Source of the DNA: Ginsengibacter hankyongi
Lineage (GTDB): Bacteria; Bacteroidota; Bacteroidia; Chitinophagales; Chitinophagaceae
Length of the DNA stretch: 64,000 nt
Reading direction: 5' to 3'
Assembly (NCBI RefSeq): GCF_008710285.1
Contig: NZ_VYQF01000010.1
Coordinates: 1 to 64,000 of the forward strand
Shown here one piece after another: positions 45,165-55,106 of this stretch; the stretch's first letter is position 1; each line of letters opens with the position of its first letter. The notes below the pieces were generated by a model that made no database searches, was not told where the DNA came from, and saw nothing but the letters and a program-made list of their open reading frames with translations. Made by a program: the position numbers and the translations under genes.

Positions 45165-46850
45165 ATGGTTAAGAAAACTTATGACGCAATAAAATATAAA
45201 ACGCCCACCGGTACACAACTTAGTTGCAAAGGATGGATACAGGAGGCGGCATTACGAATGCTGTTAAATAATCTCAATCCTGAAGTTGCTGAAAAGCCTG
45301 ATGAGTTAATTGTTTACGGTGGGCGAGGAAAAGCAGCAAGAAATTTTGAGAGTCTCGATCTCATTATAAAAGCATTGAAAGATTTGGAGAATGATGAATC
45401 ACTTTTAATACAAAGTGGTAAGCCAGTTGGCATTTTAAAAACACATACTAATGCACCTCGTATCCTTATTTCCAATTCGCAACTTGTACCAAAATGGGCA
45501 ACATGGGAGCATTTTGATGAATTGGAAAAAAAGGGGCTGATGATGTTTGGACAAATGACTGCAGGCTCATGGATATACATCGGTAGCCAGGGAATTGTAC
45601 AGGGGACTTATGAAACATTTGGCGCTGTTGCCAAAAGACATTTTAGTGGAACGCTTAAAAATACGTTGAGTGTGACCGCGGGGCTCGGCGGAATGGGAGG
45701 GGCACAGCCGCTCTCTATTACGATGAATGAAGGCGTATGCCTTGCTGCTGAAGTAGAAAAATGGAGAATAGAAAAGCGGCTGGAAACAAAGTATTTAGAT
45801 GAGATGATTGAAAATATTGATGTGGCTATTGATAAAGCGCTTCGTGCAAAAGAAATCGGTAAAGCATGGAGCATTGGCGTTCATTGTAATGCAGTTGAAT
45901 TATTGGGAAGACTCATTGAAAGAAATATACCAGTTGATATTCTTACTGACCAGACTTCTGCACATGACCCTTTGGTTGGATATGTCCCACATACGCTCTC
46001 AACAGACGCGGCTACGGTTCTCCGTGAGTCTGATCCTCAAAAATATATTTCTCTCGCTTATGATAGTATGAAACTTCACGTCAAATTAATGCTTGAATTA
46101 CAGAGCCGGGGAGCGGTAACTTTCGATTATGGCAATAACTTACGTGCAAGGGCATACGAAGCAGGTTTAAAGAATGCATTTGGTTTTCCGGGGTTTGTGC
46201 CTGCATATATAAGACCACTTTTTTGCGAAGGCAAGGGGCCTTTTAGATGGGCAGCATTGAGTGGCGACCCAAATGATATTGCTGTAACAGATGAAGTAAT
46301 GATCAATTTATTTCCTGAAAATGAAGGCATGATAAGATGGATAAAAATGGCGCAGCAAAAAATAGCCTTCCAGGGATTACCTGCACGAATATGCTGGGTA
46401 GGGCAGGGGGACAGGGAAAAAGCCGGATTTGCATTTAATGAGTTGGTACGAACTGGGAAAGTGAAAGCGCCTATAGTTATTGGCCGTGATCATTTGGATA
46501 CAGGTTCTGTAGCGAGTCCCAATCGTGAAACAGAAGCGATGCTGGATGGTAGTGATGCAGTTGCTGATTGGCCCATCCTTAATGCATTGGTAAATACTGC
46601 AGGTGGCGCAAGCTGGGTAAGCCTGCACCAGGGTGGCGGGGTTGGCATGGGGTATAGCATACATGCAGGTATGGTAATCGTTGCCGACGGAACCGATGAA
46701 GCTGCGTGTAAGCTTAGCCGTGTCTTACGCAACGATCCGGGTCTTGGCATCATTCGCCACGCAGATGCAGGATACGATGTGGCAAAAGATTATGCAAGAA
46801 TGTATGACCTTGATATAAAAGAGCGCTTATCCGATAAAAATGGTATTTAG
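45165..46850 (+). CDS. hutU: Urocanate hydratase
   Basis: A 561-residue NAD+-dependent enzyme, normal length. Segments diagnostic of the family are [83 protein letters not shown] with the active-site Cys region, and [18 protein letters not shown]. It converts urocanate to 4-imidazolone-5-propionate. It follows hutH; hutI and hutG do not follow, so the rest of the pathway must be elsewhere. Confidence 0.96.
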   Translation: MVKKTYDAIKYKTPTGTQLSCKGWIQEAALRMLLNNLNPEVAEKPDELIVYGGRGKAARNFESLDLIIKALKDLENDESLLIQSGKPVGILKTHTNAPRILISNSQLVPKWATWEHFDELEKKGLMMFGQMTAGSWIYIGSQGIVQGTYETFGAVAKRHFSGTLKNTLSVTAGLGGMGGAQPLSITMNEGVCLAAEVEKWRIEKRLETKYLDEMIENIDVAIDKALRAKEIGKAWSIGVHCNAVELLGRLIERNIPVDILTDQTSAHDPLVGYVPHTLSTDAATVLRESDPQKYISLAYDSMKLHVKLMLELQSRGAVTFDYGNNLRARAYEAGLKNAFGFPGFVPAYIRPLFCEGKGPFRWAALSGDPNDIAVTDEVMINLFPENEGMIRWIKMAQQKIAFQGLPARICWVGQGDREKAGFAFNELVRTGKVKAPIVIGRDHLDTGSVASPNRETEAMLDGSDAVADWPILNALVNTAGGASWVSLHQGGGVGMGYSIHAGMVIVADGTDEAACKLSRVLRNDPGLGIIRHADAGYDVAKDYARMYDLDIKERLSDKNGI

Positions 46851-46898
46851 TTATTTAAAATAAAAAACGCATCAATTATTCACATTTATAAATTAAAC

Positions 46899-47660
46899 AT
46901 GAAGTTCTTAAAATCAATCACAGTTTTTTTAATCACTCAAATATTTTTTTGTTCAATGGCTATAGCTCAAAAACAATTCAAAACATTATTGGTAACAACC
47001 ACAAGAGGCTGGCATCACGAATCAATTCATGCCGGGGTTTTAGCTTTGCAGGATTTGGGAAGAAAAAATTTTTTTGATGTAGTGTTGCTTGAAGATCCAA
47101 ATGGCTTCACCGATAAAGTTCTGGAGCAATTCCAGGTGGTTATATTTTTAAATACAACCGGCGACATTTTTGATTCTGCCCAACAAAAAGTTATGGAACG
47201 TTTTATTGAATCGGGTAAAGGTTTTGTGGGCATTCACAGCGCGTCGGATACTGAATATGACTGGGACTGGTACACGAAACTCGTGGGCAGAATGTTTCAT
47301 ATTCATCCCGTTATTCAAACCGCAAAATTAAGCGTACTTGATAATTCATTTCCCGGGTTGCAGGGCTTTGCAGGCAATAAGTTATGGACGGATGAATGGT
47401 ATCAATTCGGGCCTGAAAAAATCCAGGGACTTAATTATATACTTGCAGTCGACGAATCCAGTTATAATCCTAAGGCAGATTGGGGCACAAAGAAAGGAGA
47501 AGGTATGGGTAAATTTCATCCAATTGCGTGGTACCATAATTATGATGGTGGACGTGCTTTCTATACGGCGCTTGGCCACATGCCCACTGATTATAACGAT
47601 CCGGCATTTTTAAATCATATATATGCCGGTATTTTTTGGGCTGCTACCGGGAAGAAATAA
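46899..47660 (+). CDS. ThuA-domain protein, exported
   Basis: A 253-residue protein with a signal peptide (VFLITQIFFCSMAIAQ). The ThuA trehalose-utilisation-like domain fills the rest: LLVTTTRGWHHESI, VVIFLNTTGDIFD, GKGFVGIHSASDTEYDWDWY, and AWYHNYDGGRAFYTALGHMPTDY. The fold is class I glutamine amidotransferase-like; the enzymatic role is not established and carbohydrate-related activity is suspected. It starts 49 bp after hutU, but a functional tie to histidine use is not evident. Confidence 0.88.
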   Translation: MKFLKSITVFLITQIFFCSMAIAQKQFKTLLVTTTRGWHHESIHAGVLALQDLGRKNFFDVVLLEDPNGFTDKVLEQFQVVIFLNTTGDIFDSAQQKVMERFIESGKGFVGIHSASDTEYDWDWYTKLVGRMFHIHPVIQTAKLSVLDNSFPGLQGFAGNKLWTDEWYQFGPEKIQGLNYILAVDESSYNPKADWGTKKGEGMGKFHPIAWYHNYDGGRAFYTALGHMPTDYNDPAFLNHIYAGIFWAATGKK

Positions 47661-47847
47661 ATGTCGTTTAATCTAATCCGTTATCAAAAAAATTATGAAT
47701 AGAATTTATTCCTCGGATAAATACGGAAATTTTTTTTAATTCACCCGAAAATAATTCTAACGGGTTGGTTATTCAATTTCGTATTTTTATTTTTCATCAC
47801 CAACGTGATATTATTATTACCTATTTTTATTCCTTTAAAAAAATATA

Positions 47848-49812
47848 ATGAAAAATTTTATTACCTCTTGTATCCTCCTTCTTATTTCTATTATTTTTTC
47901 CTACAATACTTCAGCTCAGGACTCAGTTTCGATTTATAATAAAAACAAGGTATTTGATCCTTCGTTTATGTCGCAGGATGCAACTGAGTTTAGAAGTGCT
48001 AACGGAGCACCCGGCCCAAAGTATTGGCAAAACAGCGCCAACTATATTATCCATTCAACGTTAGATGAAAAAGATACAACGCTTAATGGTGATGTTACTA
48101 TTAATTATACCAACAACAGCCCTGGCGAATTAAAATATTTATGGCTTCAATTGGACCAGAATCTTTTTAATCCTGACTCACGTGGCTCTGCAGCAACCTT
48201 GGTTTCAGGAGATCGTTTTGATGTGAAAGGCTATACAAAGGGCGGCTATCAAATTCAGTCTGCATCTGTACTTTATAAAGGGAAAACATATAAAATAGAA
48301 CCGGTTATTACAGATACCCGCATGCAATTGCGTTTACCCTTTTCTGTTAAACCCAACGGCGATAAAATAAATATTACGGTTAATTATTTCTTTTCGATTC
48401 CCCAGTATGGTGCAGATCGTATGGGGAGGCTTTATACAAAAAATGGTGTTATTTATCAATTGGCACAATGGTATCCGCGCATGTGTGTGTATGATGCTGT
48501 GGAGGGATGGAATACATTGCCTTATATGGGGCTCGGTGAATTCTATTGCGAATATGGCAACTTCGACTATTATGTTACTGTACCTGCAGATATGATTGTT
48601 GCAGGCTCCGGTGATTTGCAAAATCCCCAGCAGGTGCTAACAGCAAAAGAAGTAAGCAGGTTAAATGAAGCACGTAGAAGTGATAGCACTGTAACGATTA
48701 TTAAAGAGGATGAAATAGGATCTGCGTCTATGCGGCCTGTAAAAAGCGGACTGCTCACCTGGCATTTTAAAATGCAAAATTCCCGTGACGTTTCCTGGAC
48801 TGCGTCGAAAGCCTTTATATGGGATGCCGCACGCATTAATTTTCCATCCGGCAGAAAGGGAATTTCCATGGCAGTTTACCCGGTAGAAAGTAAAGGATAT
48901 AATGCTTATGGAAGATCCACACAATATTTAAAACAAAGCATCGAGTTTTATTCTAAAGATTATTTCGAGTATCCCTGGAATTCTGCTGTTGTAGTTGCTG
49001 GGGTTGCGTTGGGGATGGAATACCCGAGCATTGTTTTCTGCAGTTATAAAATTGGCAAAGCAAATTTATGGCATGATGTAACTCATGAGATCGGGCACAA
49101 CTGGTTCCCGATGATAGTTGGGAGCAATGAAAGGCGCTTTATGTGGATGGATGAAGGCATGAATACATTTATAAACGGTTATGCGTCTAATTCATTTAAC
49201 CACGGTGAATATGGAGATACCACCAACAGGAGTATTTTAGGAATGGCGAGAACACTTCAAAGAAGCAAAGACGCTTTGATGACGCCGCCTGAATCTATAA
49301 GTCTGAATGACTACGGCCAATACTATTTTAAAACTGCGACCGGATTAAATATTTTACGAAATAGCGTTATAGGTGCCGATAGATTTGACTATGCATTTAA
49401 GACCTACATACATCGATGGGCCTTTAAACATCCTCAGCCCAATGATTTTTTCAGAACGATGAATGATGCTGCCGGGGATGATCTTAACTGGTTTTGGAAA
49501 GAATGGTTTTGTGAAACATGGAAGCTTGATCAAGCCGTTAAAGAAGTGAAGTATGCGGATAACAATGCTGCTAACGGAGCCTTAATAACTCTTGAAAATT
49601 TACAGGAAATGGTGATGCCGGTGACTGTAAAAGTTACCGAGAAAAATGGCAATACCCAGGAAATAAAATTACCGGTAGAAATATGGCAACGTGGTGGCGA
49701 ATGGACTTTTAAATATAATTCTACTACTGCAGTTACTTCAATCGTTTTGGATCCACATGGGGAATTACCGGATATCGATCGCAAAAATAATGACTGGAAG
49801 AGCAGCGAATAA
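47848..49812 (+). CDS. M1-family metallopeptidase
   Basis: A 654-residue exported zinc aminopeptidase-like enzyme. Signal peptide (LLISIIFSYNTSAQ), N-terminal beta-saddle (about residues 50-260), catalytic domain with HEIGHNWF at His413-Glu414 and His417, and the second zinc ligand Glu in MWMDEGMN about 18 residues later. The GAMEN exopeptidase motif is replaced by ALGMEYPS-like sequence, typical of the divergent Bacteroidota M1 group. It probably degrades peptides in the periplasm or at the surface. Single gene. Confidence 0.9.
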   Translation: MKNFITSCILLLISIIFSYNTSAQDSVSIYNKNKVFDPSFMSQDATEFRSANGAPGPKYWQNSANYIIHSTLDEKDTTLNGDVTINYTNNSPGELKYLWLQLDQNLFNPDSRGSAATLVSGDRFDVKGYTKGGYQIQSASVLYKGKTYKIEPVITDTRMQLRLPFSVKPNGDKINITVNYFFSIPQYGADRMGRLYTKNGVIYQLAQWYPRMCVYDAVEGWNTLPYMGLGEFYCEYGNFDYYVTVPADMIVAGSGDLQNPQQVLTAKEVSRLNEARRSDSTVTIIKEDEIGSASMRPVKSGLLTWHFKMQNSRDVSWTASKAFIWDAARINFPSGRKGISMAVYPVESKGYNAYGRSTQYLKQSIEFYSKDYFEYPWNSAVVVAGVALGMEYPSIVFCSYKIGKANLWHDVTHEIGHNWFPMIVGSNERRFMWMDEGMNTFINGYASNSFNHGEYGDTTNRSILGMARTLQRSKDALMTPPESISLNDYGQYYFKTATGLNILRNSVIGADRFDYAFKTYIHRWAFKHPQPNDFFRTMNDAAGDDLNWFWKEWFCETWKLDQAVKEVKYADNNAANGALITLENLQEMVMPVTVKVTEKNGNTQEIKLPVEIWQRGGEWTFKYNSTTAVTSIVLDPHGELPDIDRKNNDWKSSE

Positions 49813-49826
49813 TTTATACATTATTT

Positions 49827-49848
49827 AAAAGTTATCATTAGAACTTTT
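49827..49848. terminator. Small hairpin between convergent genes
   Basis: AAAAGTT (49827-49833) pairs with AACTTTT (49842-49848) around an 8-nt loop, between the ends of the M1 peptidase gene and the minus-strand lipoprotein gene. The A and T runs could serve as a weak bidirectional terminator. Confidence 0.4.
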
Positions 49849-49861
49849 CCTGGTTGTAAAT

Positions 49862-50227
49862 TTACCTTCTTGCGATACGGGTAATAACAATTCTGCTGCT
49901 GTCGCAAAGCAAAGAATCATATCTCCAATCCATTTTAATGCTAACCGGAAACTGGGGATTGGTGCCTAATGTAAAACTTTTCGGTAATCGTAATGCTTTA
50001 AAAGATTTACAAAAAGTGCAGTTACCGTTTGGATCAGGGACATTATCTATATGAATAAAGTAACCACCGGGACAATCGCACGGGGCATCCACAGAACAAG
50101 GTCTGAGACTATTGTCTATCCCAATAATTTCAGCGTTATTCATGTACGGCTTTTCTTTTTTACAGGAAGCAAAAGCAAAAGTAATGACAATTAAAACTGC
50201 AGGACATATCTGATGAAGTCGTTTCAT
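49862..50227 (-). CDS. Hypothetical cysteine-containing lipoprotein
   Basis: A 121-residue lipoprotein with leader FAFASC (Cys21 anchor). The mature protein has six further Cys in about 60 residues (RPCSVDAPCDCPGGYF, NCTFCKSF, LLCDSS), implying disulfides, and beta-rich text. I do not recognise the family, though short Bacteroidota lipoproteins with DCxGGY-like motifs are frequent. Single gene on the minus strand. Confidence 0.65.
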   Translation of the reverse strand: MKRLHQICPAVLIVITFAFASCKKEKPYMNNAEIIGIDNSLRPCSVDAPCDCPGGYFIHIDNVPDPNGNCTFCKSFKALRLPKSFTLGTNPQFPVSIKMDWRYDSLLCDSSRIVITRIARR

Positions 50228-50356
50228 TATACCAACCTGTACAAAGTTGACGCCAAAAACTTATAAATGCTGCATTTTATTTTCAGCTATAAAAAAAGCA
50301 GTTATTTTGAGATTAAGGATTGCATTCAACATACAATAACATAGTATGTTTGTATT

Positions 50357-51027
50357 ATGACAGAGCATATTGTGAAAATATTGGAGTGCAGTTTCATCAG
50401 TCACGATGTGAAGCGTTTTATGGTAGAGAAGCCTGCTGGCTTCAGCTTTATCCCCGGGCAGGCAGCGGAAATATCCATTAATCACCCTGAGTGGAAAGAT
50501 TATCTGCGGCCCTTTACATTACCTCGTTAAATGAATGGCCTTACCTCGAGTTTATTATTAAAATTTATGATGATCATCCCGGTGTTACCAACCAACTTGG
50601 TAAAACCAATGCGGGAGCAGAGTTAATTCTGCACGATGTATTCGGCACCATTCAATACAAGGGGCCTGGCATATTTATAGCGGGAGGAGCCGGTATTACG
50701 CCATTTATTGCGATGTTCAGGGCATTGTACAAAAAGAAGAAATTGATACCCGGCAATGCACTTATCTTTTCCAACAAAACTGCTGACGACATTATACTTA
50801 AAGAAGAACTTACCAAAATGCTGGGGCCAGCGTACATAAATGTTTTTACACGCCAGGGAGTAATAGGCTTTCGCGAAAGGAGAATAGACCGGAACTATCT
50901 TATTGAAACTATTCATGATTTCAGCAGGCATTTCTATGTATGCGGCCCAGAAATATTTGTAAAAGAAATTGTTAAACTGTTAATAGATCTTGGAGCATCT
51001 GCTGATACCGTTATTTTTGAAAAATAA
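50357..51027 (+). pseudogene. Frameshifted FAD/NAD(P)-binding oxidoreductase (ferredoxin reductase family)
   Basis: Two overlapping frames together make one 222-residue reductase. Frame 1, from the ATG at 50357, reads the FAD domain (VKRFMVEKPAGFSFIPGQAA, YLRPFTL) and stops at TAA 50528-50530. Frame 2 resumes at TSLNEWPYLEFIIKIYDD and carries the pyridine-nucleotide site GGAGITPFIAMFRALY and the C-terminal HFYVCGPEIFVKEIV. The family motif RPFT[FS]TS is restored if one base is inserted after ACATT at 50516-50520. So a single-base deletion, in a TT run, broke the gene or the assembly. Confidence 0.8.
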
Positions 51028-51069
51028 AAGGTCGTGGATACTGTTTGTAACAGCGAATATGCGTCAGCG

Positions 51070-51741
51070 TTACACAGACAACAATACAGCTACATAATGA
51101 CAAACAGCAGCAGCAAGTACAAAGAAATGCCACACGGCATGGTTCCATTTGAATCCATTCCATAAATAAAAAATAATACCGATGCTGTACAACCCGCCGC
51201 CAATGATAATAAACGTTATAACATCTGAAGGCATTGCAGTAAAAAATCTTTTACCACCAATCAACAAAATCCATCCCATTGCAACATAAATTATTACAGA
51301 TACAATTTCAAACCTGCCGGTGAAGAATATTTTAAAAACAATTCCTAACAATGTCAGGCTCCATAATATAATCAATAACGAATCACCAAAAGAATTTCTA
51401 AGATAAATGAGAATGAAAGGCGTGTAAGTTCCCGCAATCAAAAAGTAGATGCTGATGTGATCAAATATCTCAAGTACTTTTTTTACCTGTGGTTGTTGAA
51501 AGCCGTGGTAAGTGGTTGAAAAAGTAAACAACATTAAAAAAGTAAATCCATAAATACTTGCGCCAATAATTGCCGGCATATTCGCATTTTTTGCCGCCAA
51601 TGCTGTTAGGATAGGAATGCTTATAATTCCGAAGAGAATTCCAAAACCATGTATCGTGCTGTGTACAATTTCCTGCTTAATGGTGAAGCCACTATCATCA
51701 GGTTTTTGAACTTTATCAGTATCATTATTTTTTAAAGGCAT
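51070..51741 (-). CDS. Hemolysin III / PAQR-family membrane protein
   Basis: A 223-residue protein with seven predicted transmembrane helices. Family marks are EIVHSTIHGFGILFG near residue 25, STTYHGF, FDHISIYFLIAGTYTPF, and the C-terminal NGFKWNHAVWHFFVLAAAVCHY; the conserved His and Asp residues form the PAQR zinc site. Bacterial members are often called hemolysin III, but hydrolase or lipid-homeostasis roles are likelier. Single gene, converging with the frameshifted reductase. Confidence 0.9.
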   Translation of the reverse strand: MPLKNNDTDKVQKPDDSGFTIKQEIVHSTIHGFGILFGIISIPILTALAAKNANMPAIIGASIYGFTFLMLFTFSTTYHGFQQPQVKKVLEIFDHISIYFLIAGTYTPFILIYLRNSFGDSLLIILWSLTLLGIVFKIFFTGRFEIVSVIIYVAMGWILLIGGKRFFTAMPSDVITFIIIGGGLYSIGIIFYLWNGFKWNHAVWHFFVLAAAVCHYVAVLLSV

Positions 51742-51997
51742 TTAATGCGATAAGGTAAACAAATTAATTTTTTGAGTGACTTTGAACTGGCTGTCATTGT
51801 TTTCTTAATAATGGACTTTATTTTGCATTCAGAGCAACATACAATAAAAGATGAAGAATGCAAAAGCAAATTTACTAATAGTTTATAAATCCGGTTAATC
51901 CTCAATTGAATGAAAGTGCCTTTATACAGAATTACACATAACAACCCGGAATGACTGGTGCAAAAAGGTTTTCAATAGCAACCCTTATAATTTATTA

Positions 51998-52978
51998 CTA
52001 TTGAGACCACTCAGTTGGTTGCCTGTCCCAGCGATGTTTCTTTAGTTCTTTGAGTAATTCATTTGGCAAAGCATTTCCATCGCTTGCAGACATGTTGGCT
52101 TCAACGTTTCTCAATTTTCGCATACCCGGTATAGTTACAGATACGTCCGGATTGCTAAGAATAAAGCGAAGCGCCATTTCAGGTAACTTCATTCCATGTG
52201 GTATCAAAGGTTTTAAAGCATCAACATGATCAATGCTGGCATTCAGATTTTGAGGAACAAAATAGGTAGAGCGCCAGTCTTCTTTAGGAAAAGTAGTTTC
52301 TTTAGTCATGGTACCGGTAAGTGTTCCTTCATCAAAAGGCACGCGGGCTATTACACCGAGATTTAAATGGCGACAAAGCGGGAACAACTTGTCTTCCGGC
52401 GCCTGATCAAAAATATTATAGATTACCTGAACTGCGTCTATCATTCCCGTTAGTAAAGTCTGCAGGCTGTTATCAGGTTCCCAGCGGTTAATGCTGATGC
52501 CCCACGCCCTTACTTTTCCCTGTTGCTTAAGTTTAGCAGTGGCCTCCTTCCATTCATCCTGCTGCGCCCAGCCATCTTCCCACACATGAAATTGTTGCAG
52601 ATCTATTGTTTCAATGCCAAGGTTTTTTAAACTTTTTTCCGTGTATTCAATAATGTAATCTGCCGGAAAAACGTTCGCCAAACTATATTCCGGTTTTGAA
52701 GGCCACCTTCGGTTTTTAGGGGGAATTTTCGTAGCTACATACAATTTTTTATCTGTATGCCTTTTTAAAAGTGCGTTCAATATCTGTTCACTAAGACCAG
52801 CACCATACGCCCAGGCAGTATCAAAAAAGTTACAGCCCATTTCAACAGACTTGTCAAGCGCACGATTTACTTCTTCACTTTCCGATCCTGTCCAACCCGC
52901 CATTCCCCACATACCGTAACCTACTTCACTTACCGGCCAGCCGGTTCTTCCAAAAGTTCTATACTGCATAGCATTCAT
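51998..52978 (-). CDS. Aldo/keto reductase
   Basis: A 326-residue NADPH-dependent oxidoreductase with a TIM barrel. The catalytic tetrad is visible: Asp and Tyr in FFDTAWAYGAGLSEQ, Lys in LYVATKIPP, and His in LQQFHVWEDGW. The cofactor-binding C-terminus reads ALRFILSNPDVSVTIPGMR. Substrate not inferable. Single gene; the ATG adopted gives the conserved NAMQYRTFGRTGWPVSEVGYG opening. Confidence 0.92.
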   Translation of the reverse strand: MNAMQYRTFGRTGWPVSEVGYGMWGMAGWTGSESEEVNRALDKSVEMGCNFFDTAWAYGAGLSEQILNALLKRHTDKKLYVATKIPPKNRRWPSKPEYSLANVFPADYIIEYTEKSLKNLGIETIDLQQFHVWEDGWAQQDEWKEATAKLKQQGKVRAWGISINRWEPDNSLQTLLTGMIDAVQVIYNIFDQAPEDKLFPLCRHLNLGVIARVPFDEGTLTGTMTKETTFPKEDWRSTYFVPQNLNASIDHVDALKPLIPHGMKLPEMALRFILSNPDVSVTIPGMRKLRNVEANMSASDGNALPNELLKELKKHRWDRQPTEWSQ

Positions 52979-53294
52979 TTTTGTTTAAAATTAAAGATAA
53001 TTTTCATTTTAGTATTGGTAAGTACTGTTAGCTGGGCAAAAGGTGCCGGACTTAATAATTTTAAAAAAATAATGACGCAAATAATTTCTCATACAAGTAA
53101 TAGCTTTTAAAATAAGCATGAACGGATATTCGAAGGTTAGAGCAATTAAATACAATAGTATCCGTTTTTCTGTTTACGCTTTTCAATAAAAACAATTCAA
53201 AATTATAAAGGCTGCATTGCCTAAAATTAGCATCTTTATCAGACGCAGGTATTATATTTTCCATAAAGTTGTTTATCTTTTATTTTAAAAAGAT
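52979..53294. other. Spacer between divergent genes
   Basis: Both adjoining genes point outwards. A minus-strand frame at 53061-53264 has no recognisable homology or start context and is not annotated. No clear repeat or hairpin. Confidence 0.45.
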
Positions 53295-54359
53295 ATGGAC
53301 AAACTTATTAAGGTTGGCTTAATTGGATTTGGCGCCGGAGGCCAAACATTTCATGCGCCTGTGTTGACCACCGTACACGGTTTACAACTGGCAAAAATAA
53401 GAGCGGTGAAGCCTGAACAGGTTAACCCGGCAAGAGTGAAATATTCGCAGGCAGAAATTGTGCAAACTTCAGCAGAAATATTTGAAGATGAAAATATCGA
53501 TTTGGTAATCATCACAACTCCTAATACTTCGCATCATTCATTGGCCTTGCAAGCTTTACAGGCGGACAAACATGTAGTAGTCGATAAACCCTTTACCACA
53601 AACACCAAAGATGCAGATGAACTTATTGAAGAAGCGACAAAACGAAACTTAATCCTATCGGTGTACCATAGCCGCAGATTTGATAGCGATTTTTATACTG
53701 TTCAAAAAATTATAAAGAATAATTTATTAGGCGGCCTTGTTGAGATGGAAAGCCGCTATGACCGTTTCAGAAATTATCTTAAGCCAAACGCATGGCGTGA
53801 AGAAGATGCGCCTGGTTCGGGCATTTTATACGATTTGGGTTCACATCTTATCGACCAGGCGCAGACATTATTTGGGCTACCCGACACCGTTAGTGCTGAT
53901 TTAGGTATTCAACGAAAGGGCGGTAAGGCCATTGATAACTTCGAAATAATTCTTCATTTTCCGGGTTTAAAAGTTACTTTAAAAGCTGGCATGTTGGTAA
54001 GGGAACCGCTTCCCAGGTTTATACTTTTGGGCAATGACGGTTCTTTCGTAAAATATGGATTAGATGTGCAGGAAGAAGCCCTCAAGGCCGGCTTTACATC
54101 ACTTACAAAAAACAGCTGGGGTATAGAACCAGCAGATATTTGGGGCACATTAAACACTGAAATAGATGGCCAGCATTTTATTGGAAAGATTGAGAGTGAG
54201 AAAGGAGATTACAGTCGCTTTTATAATAATATATACAACGCAATTATTGGTAAAGAAGAACTTATCGTAACACCTGTGCAGGCACGCAACAATGTTCGCA
54301 TTATAGAATTGGCCATGCAAAGCCAGAAGGAAAAAAGAACTATTGATTTTACTTTTTAA
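53295..54359 (+). CDS. Gfo/Idh/MocA-family oxidoreductase
   Basis: A 354-residue dehydrogenase. The Rossmann motif GLIGFGAGGQTFHAP is near residues 8-22; VVDKPFTTNTKDADELI holds the family EKP-like Lys; and DLGSHLIDQAQTLFG contains the conserved His of the catalytic region. The C-terminal domain is the usual beta-sheet. It probably oxidises a sugar or inositol derivative with NAD(P)+. No signal peptide, unlike the second family member at 59624. Single gene. Confidence 0.9.
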   Translation: MDKLIKVGLIGFGAGGQTFHAPVLTTVHGLQLAKIRAVKPEQVNPARVKYSQAEIVQTSAEIFEDENIDLVIITTPNTSHHSLALQALQADKHVVVDKPFTTNTKDADELIEEATKRNLILSVYHSRRFDSDFYTVQKIIKNNLLGGLVEMESRYDRFRNYLKPNAWREEDAPGSGILYDLGSHLIDQAQTLFGLPDTVSADLGIQRKGGKAIDNFEIILHFPGLKVTLKAGMLVREPLPRFILLGNDGSFVKYGLDVQEEALKAGFTSLTKNSWGIEPADIWGTLNTEIDGQHFIGKIESEKGDYSRFYNNIYNAIIGKEELIVTPVQARNNVRIIELAMQSQKEKRTIDFTF

Positions 54360-54648
54360 TAATTTATAGAGTTATACAGCAAACAGATATTAAATAACAG
54401 AAGTTAGCCAATAGGCCCTTTTATCCTGCATAAATTAAAAGATTGAAGGCCTATAATAATAGTTCAGATGCTTGAAATAATGCATTGAATCATAATCGCG
54501 TACTTGTACAATATGCCCTTCTAATTAGATTTTCACAGGGCTAAAAGGTTCCTGAAAAAATAAACTTGATAAATCAAAACAATTTTTCTGGCATCATTTT
54601 AGGTACTATAGTAGCAATAATTAATCTTTTAACTAAAAAACAAACACT

Positions 54649-54936
54649 ATGAAATCTATCCAATTGAAAACAGTATTTTTAGGCTTAAGTTGTTTTGCCT
54701 TCGCATCTACGTTCGCCCAGGACAGCCCTTCTACTCCGAAGCCAGACACTACTAAAATGCCTAAGCATGATTCAACGAGTATGAATTCGCCGGTAGCAAT
54801 GCATAATAATGTTGCGAGTATTAATGTTAACGCCAGTAACGAATATGTTTCAAAAAATGAAAGCATAGTTGCTTTAAAAAATGATGCGGAAGAAGATGTA
54901 TTAACTGCAAAATCTTTTGCTAAAATTACAGCATAA
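54649..54936 (+). CDS. Small exported hypothetical protein
   Basis: A 95-residue protein with a clear signal peptide (FLGLSCFAFASTFAQ). The mature about 70 residues are polar and probably disordered at first (SPSTPKPDTTKMPKHDSTS), then helical. Unrecognised. Its own promoter region (about 290 bp upstream) and a very strong terminator directly downstream (54959-55002) make it an isolated transcription unit. Confidence 0.7.
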   Translation: MKSIQLKTVFLGLSCFAFASTFAQDSPSTPKPDTTKMPKHDSTSMNSPVAMHNNVASINVNASNEYVSKNESIVALKNDAEEDVLTAKSFAKITA

Positions 54937-54958
54937 AATTTAACGTTTAGCTGGTTTT

Positions 54959-55002
54959 AATTTATGAAGATCCGTAATCGTCATTACGGATCTTCATAAA
55001 TT
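54959..55002 (+). terminator. Perfect 20-bp-stem rho-independent terminator
   Basis: Arms 54959-54978 and 54983-55002 are perfectly complementary (AATTTATGAAGATCCGTAAT with its inverse) around the 4-nt loop CGTC, followed by TTTTATTA. It follows the stop codon of the 95-residue exported protein by 22 bp. Confidence 0.88.
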
Positions 55003-55106
55003 TTTTATTATAAGATTGATGGCCGTTGCCTACCTATAAAGTACTTCGGAAGAATGAATACTTTTTTAATAATTATTTTTTGACCAGATTCTGCTAACTT
55101 TAAAAA

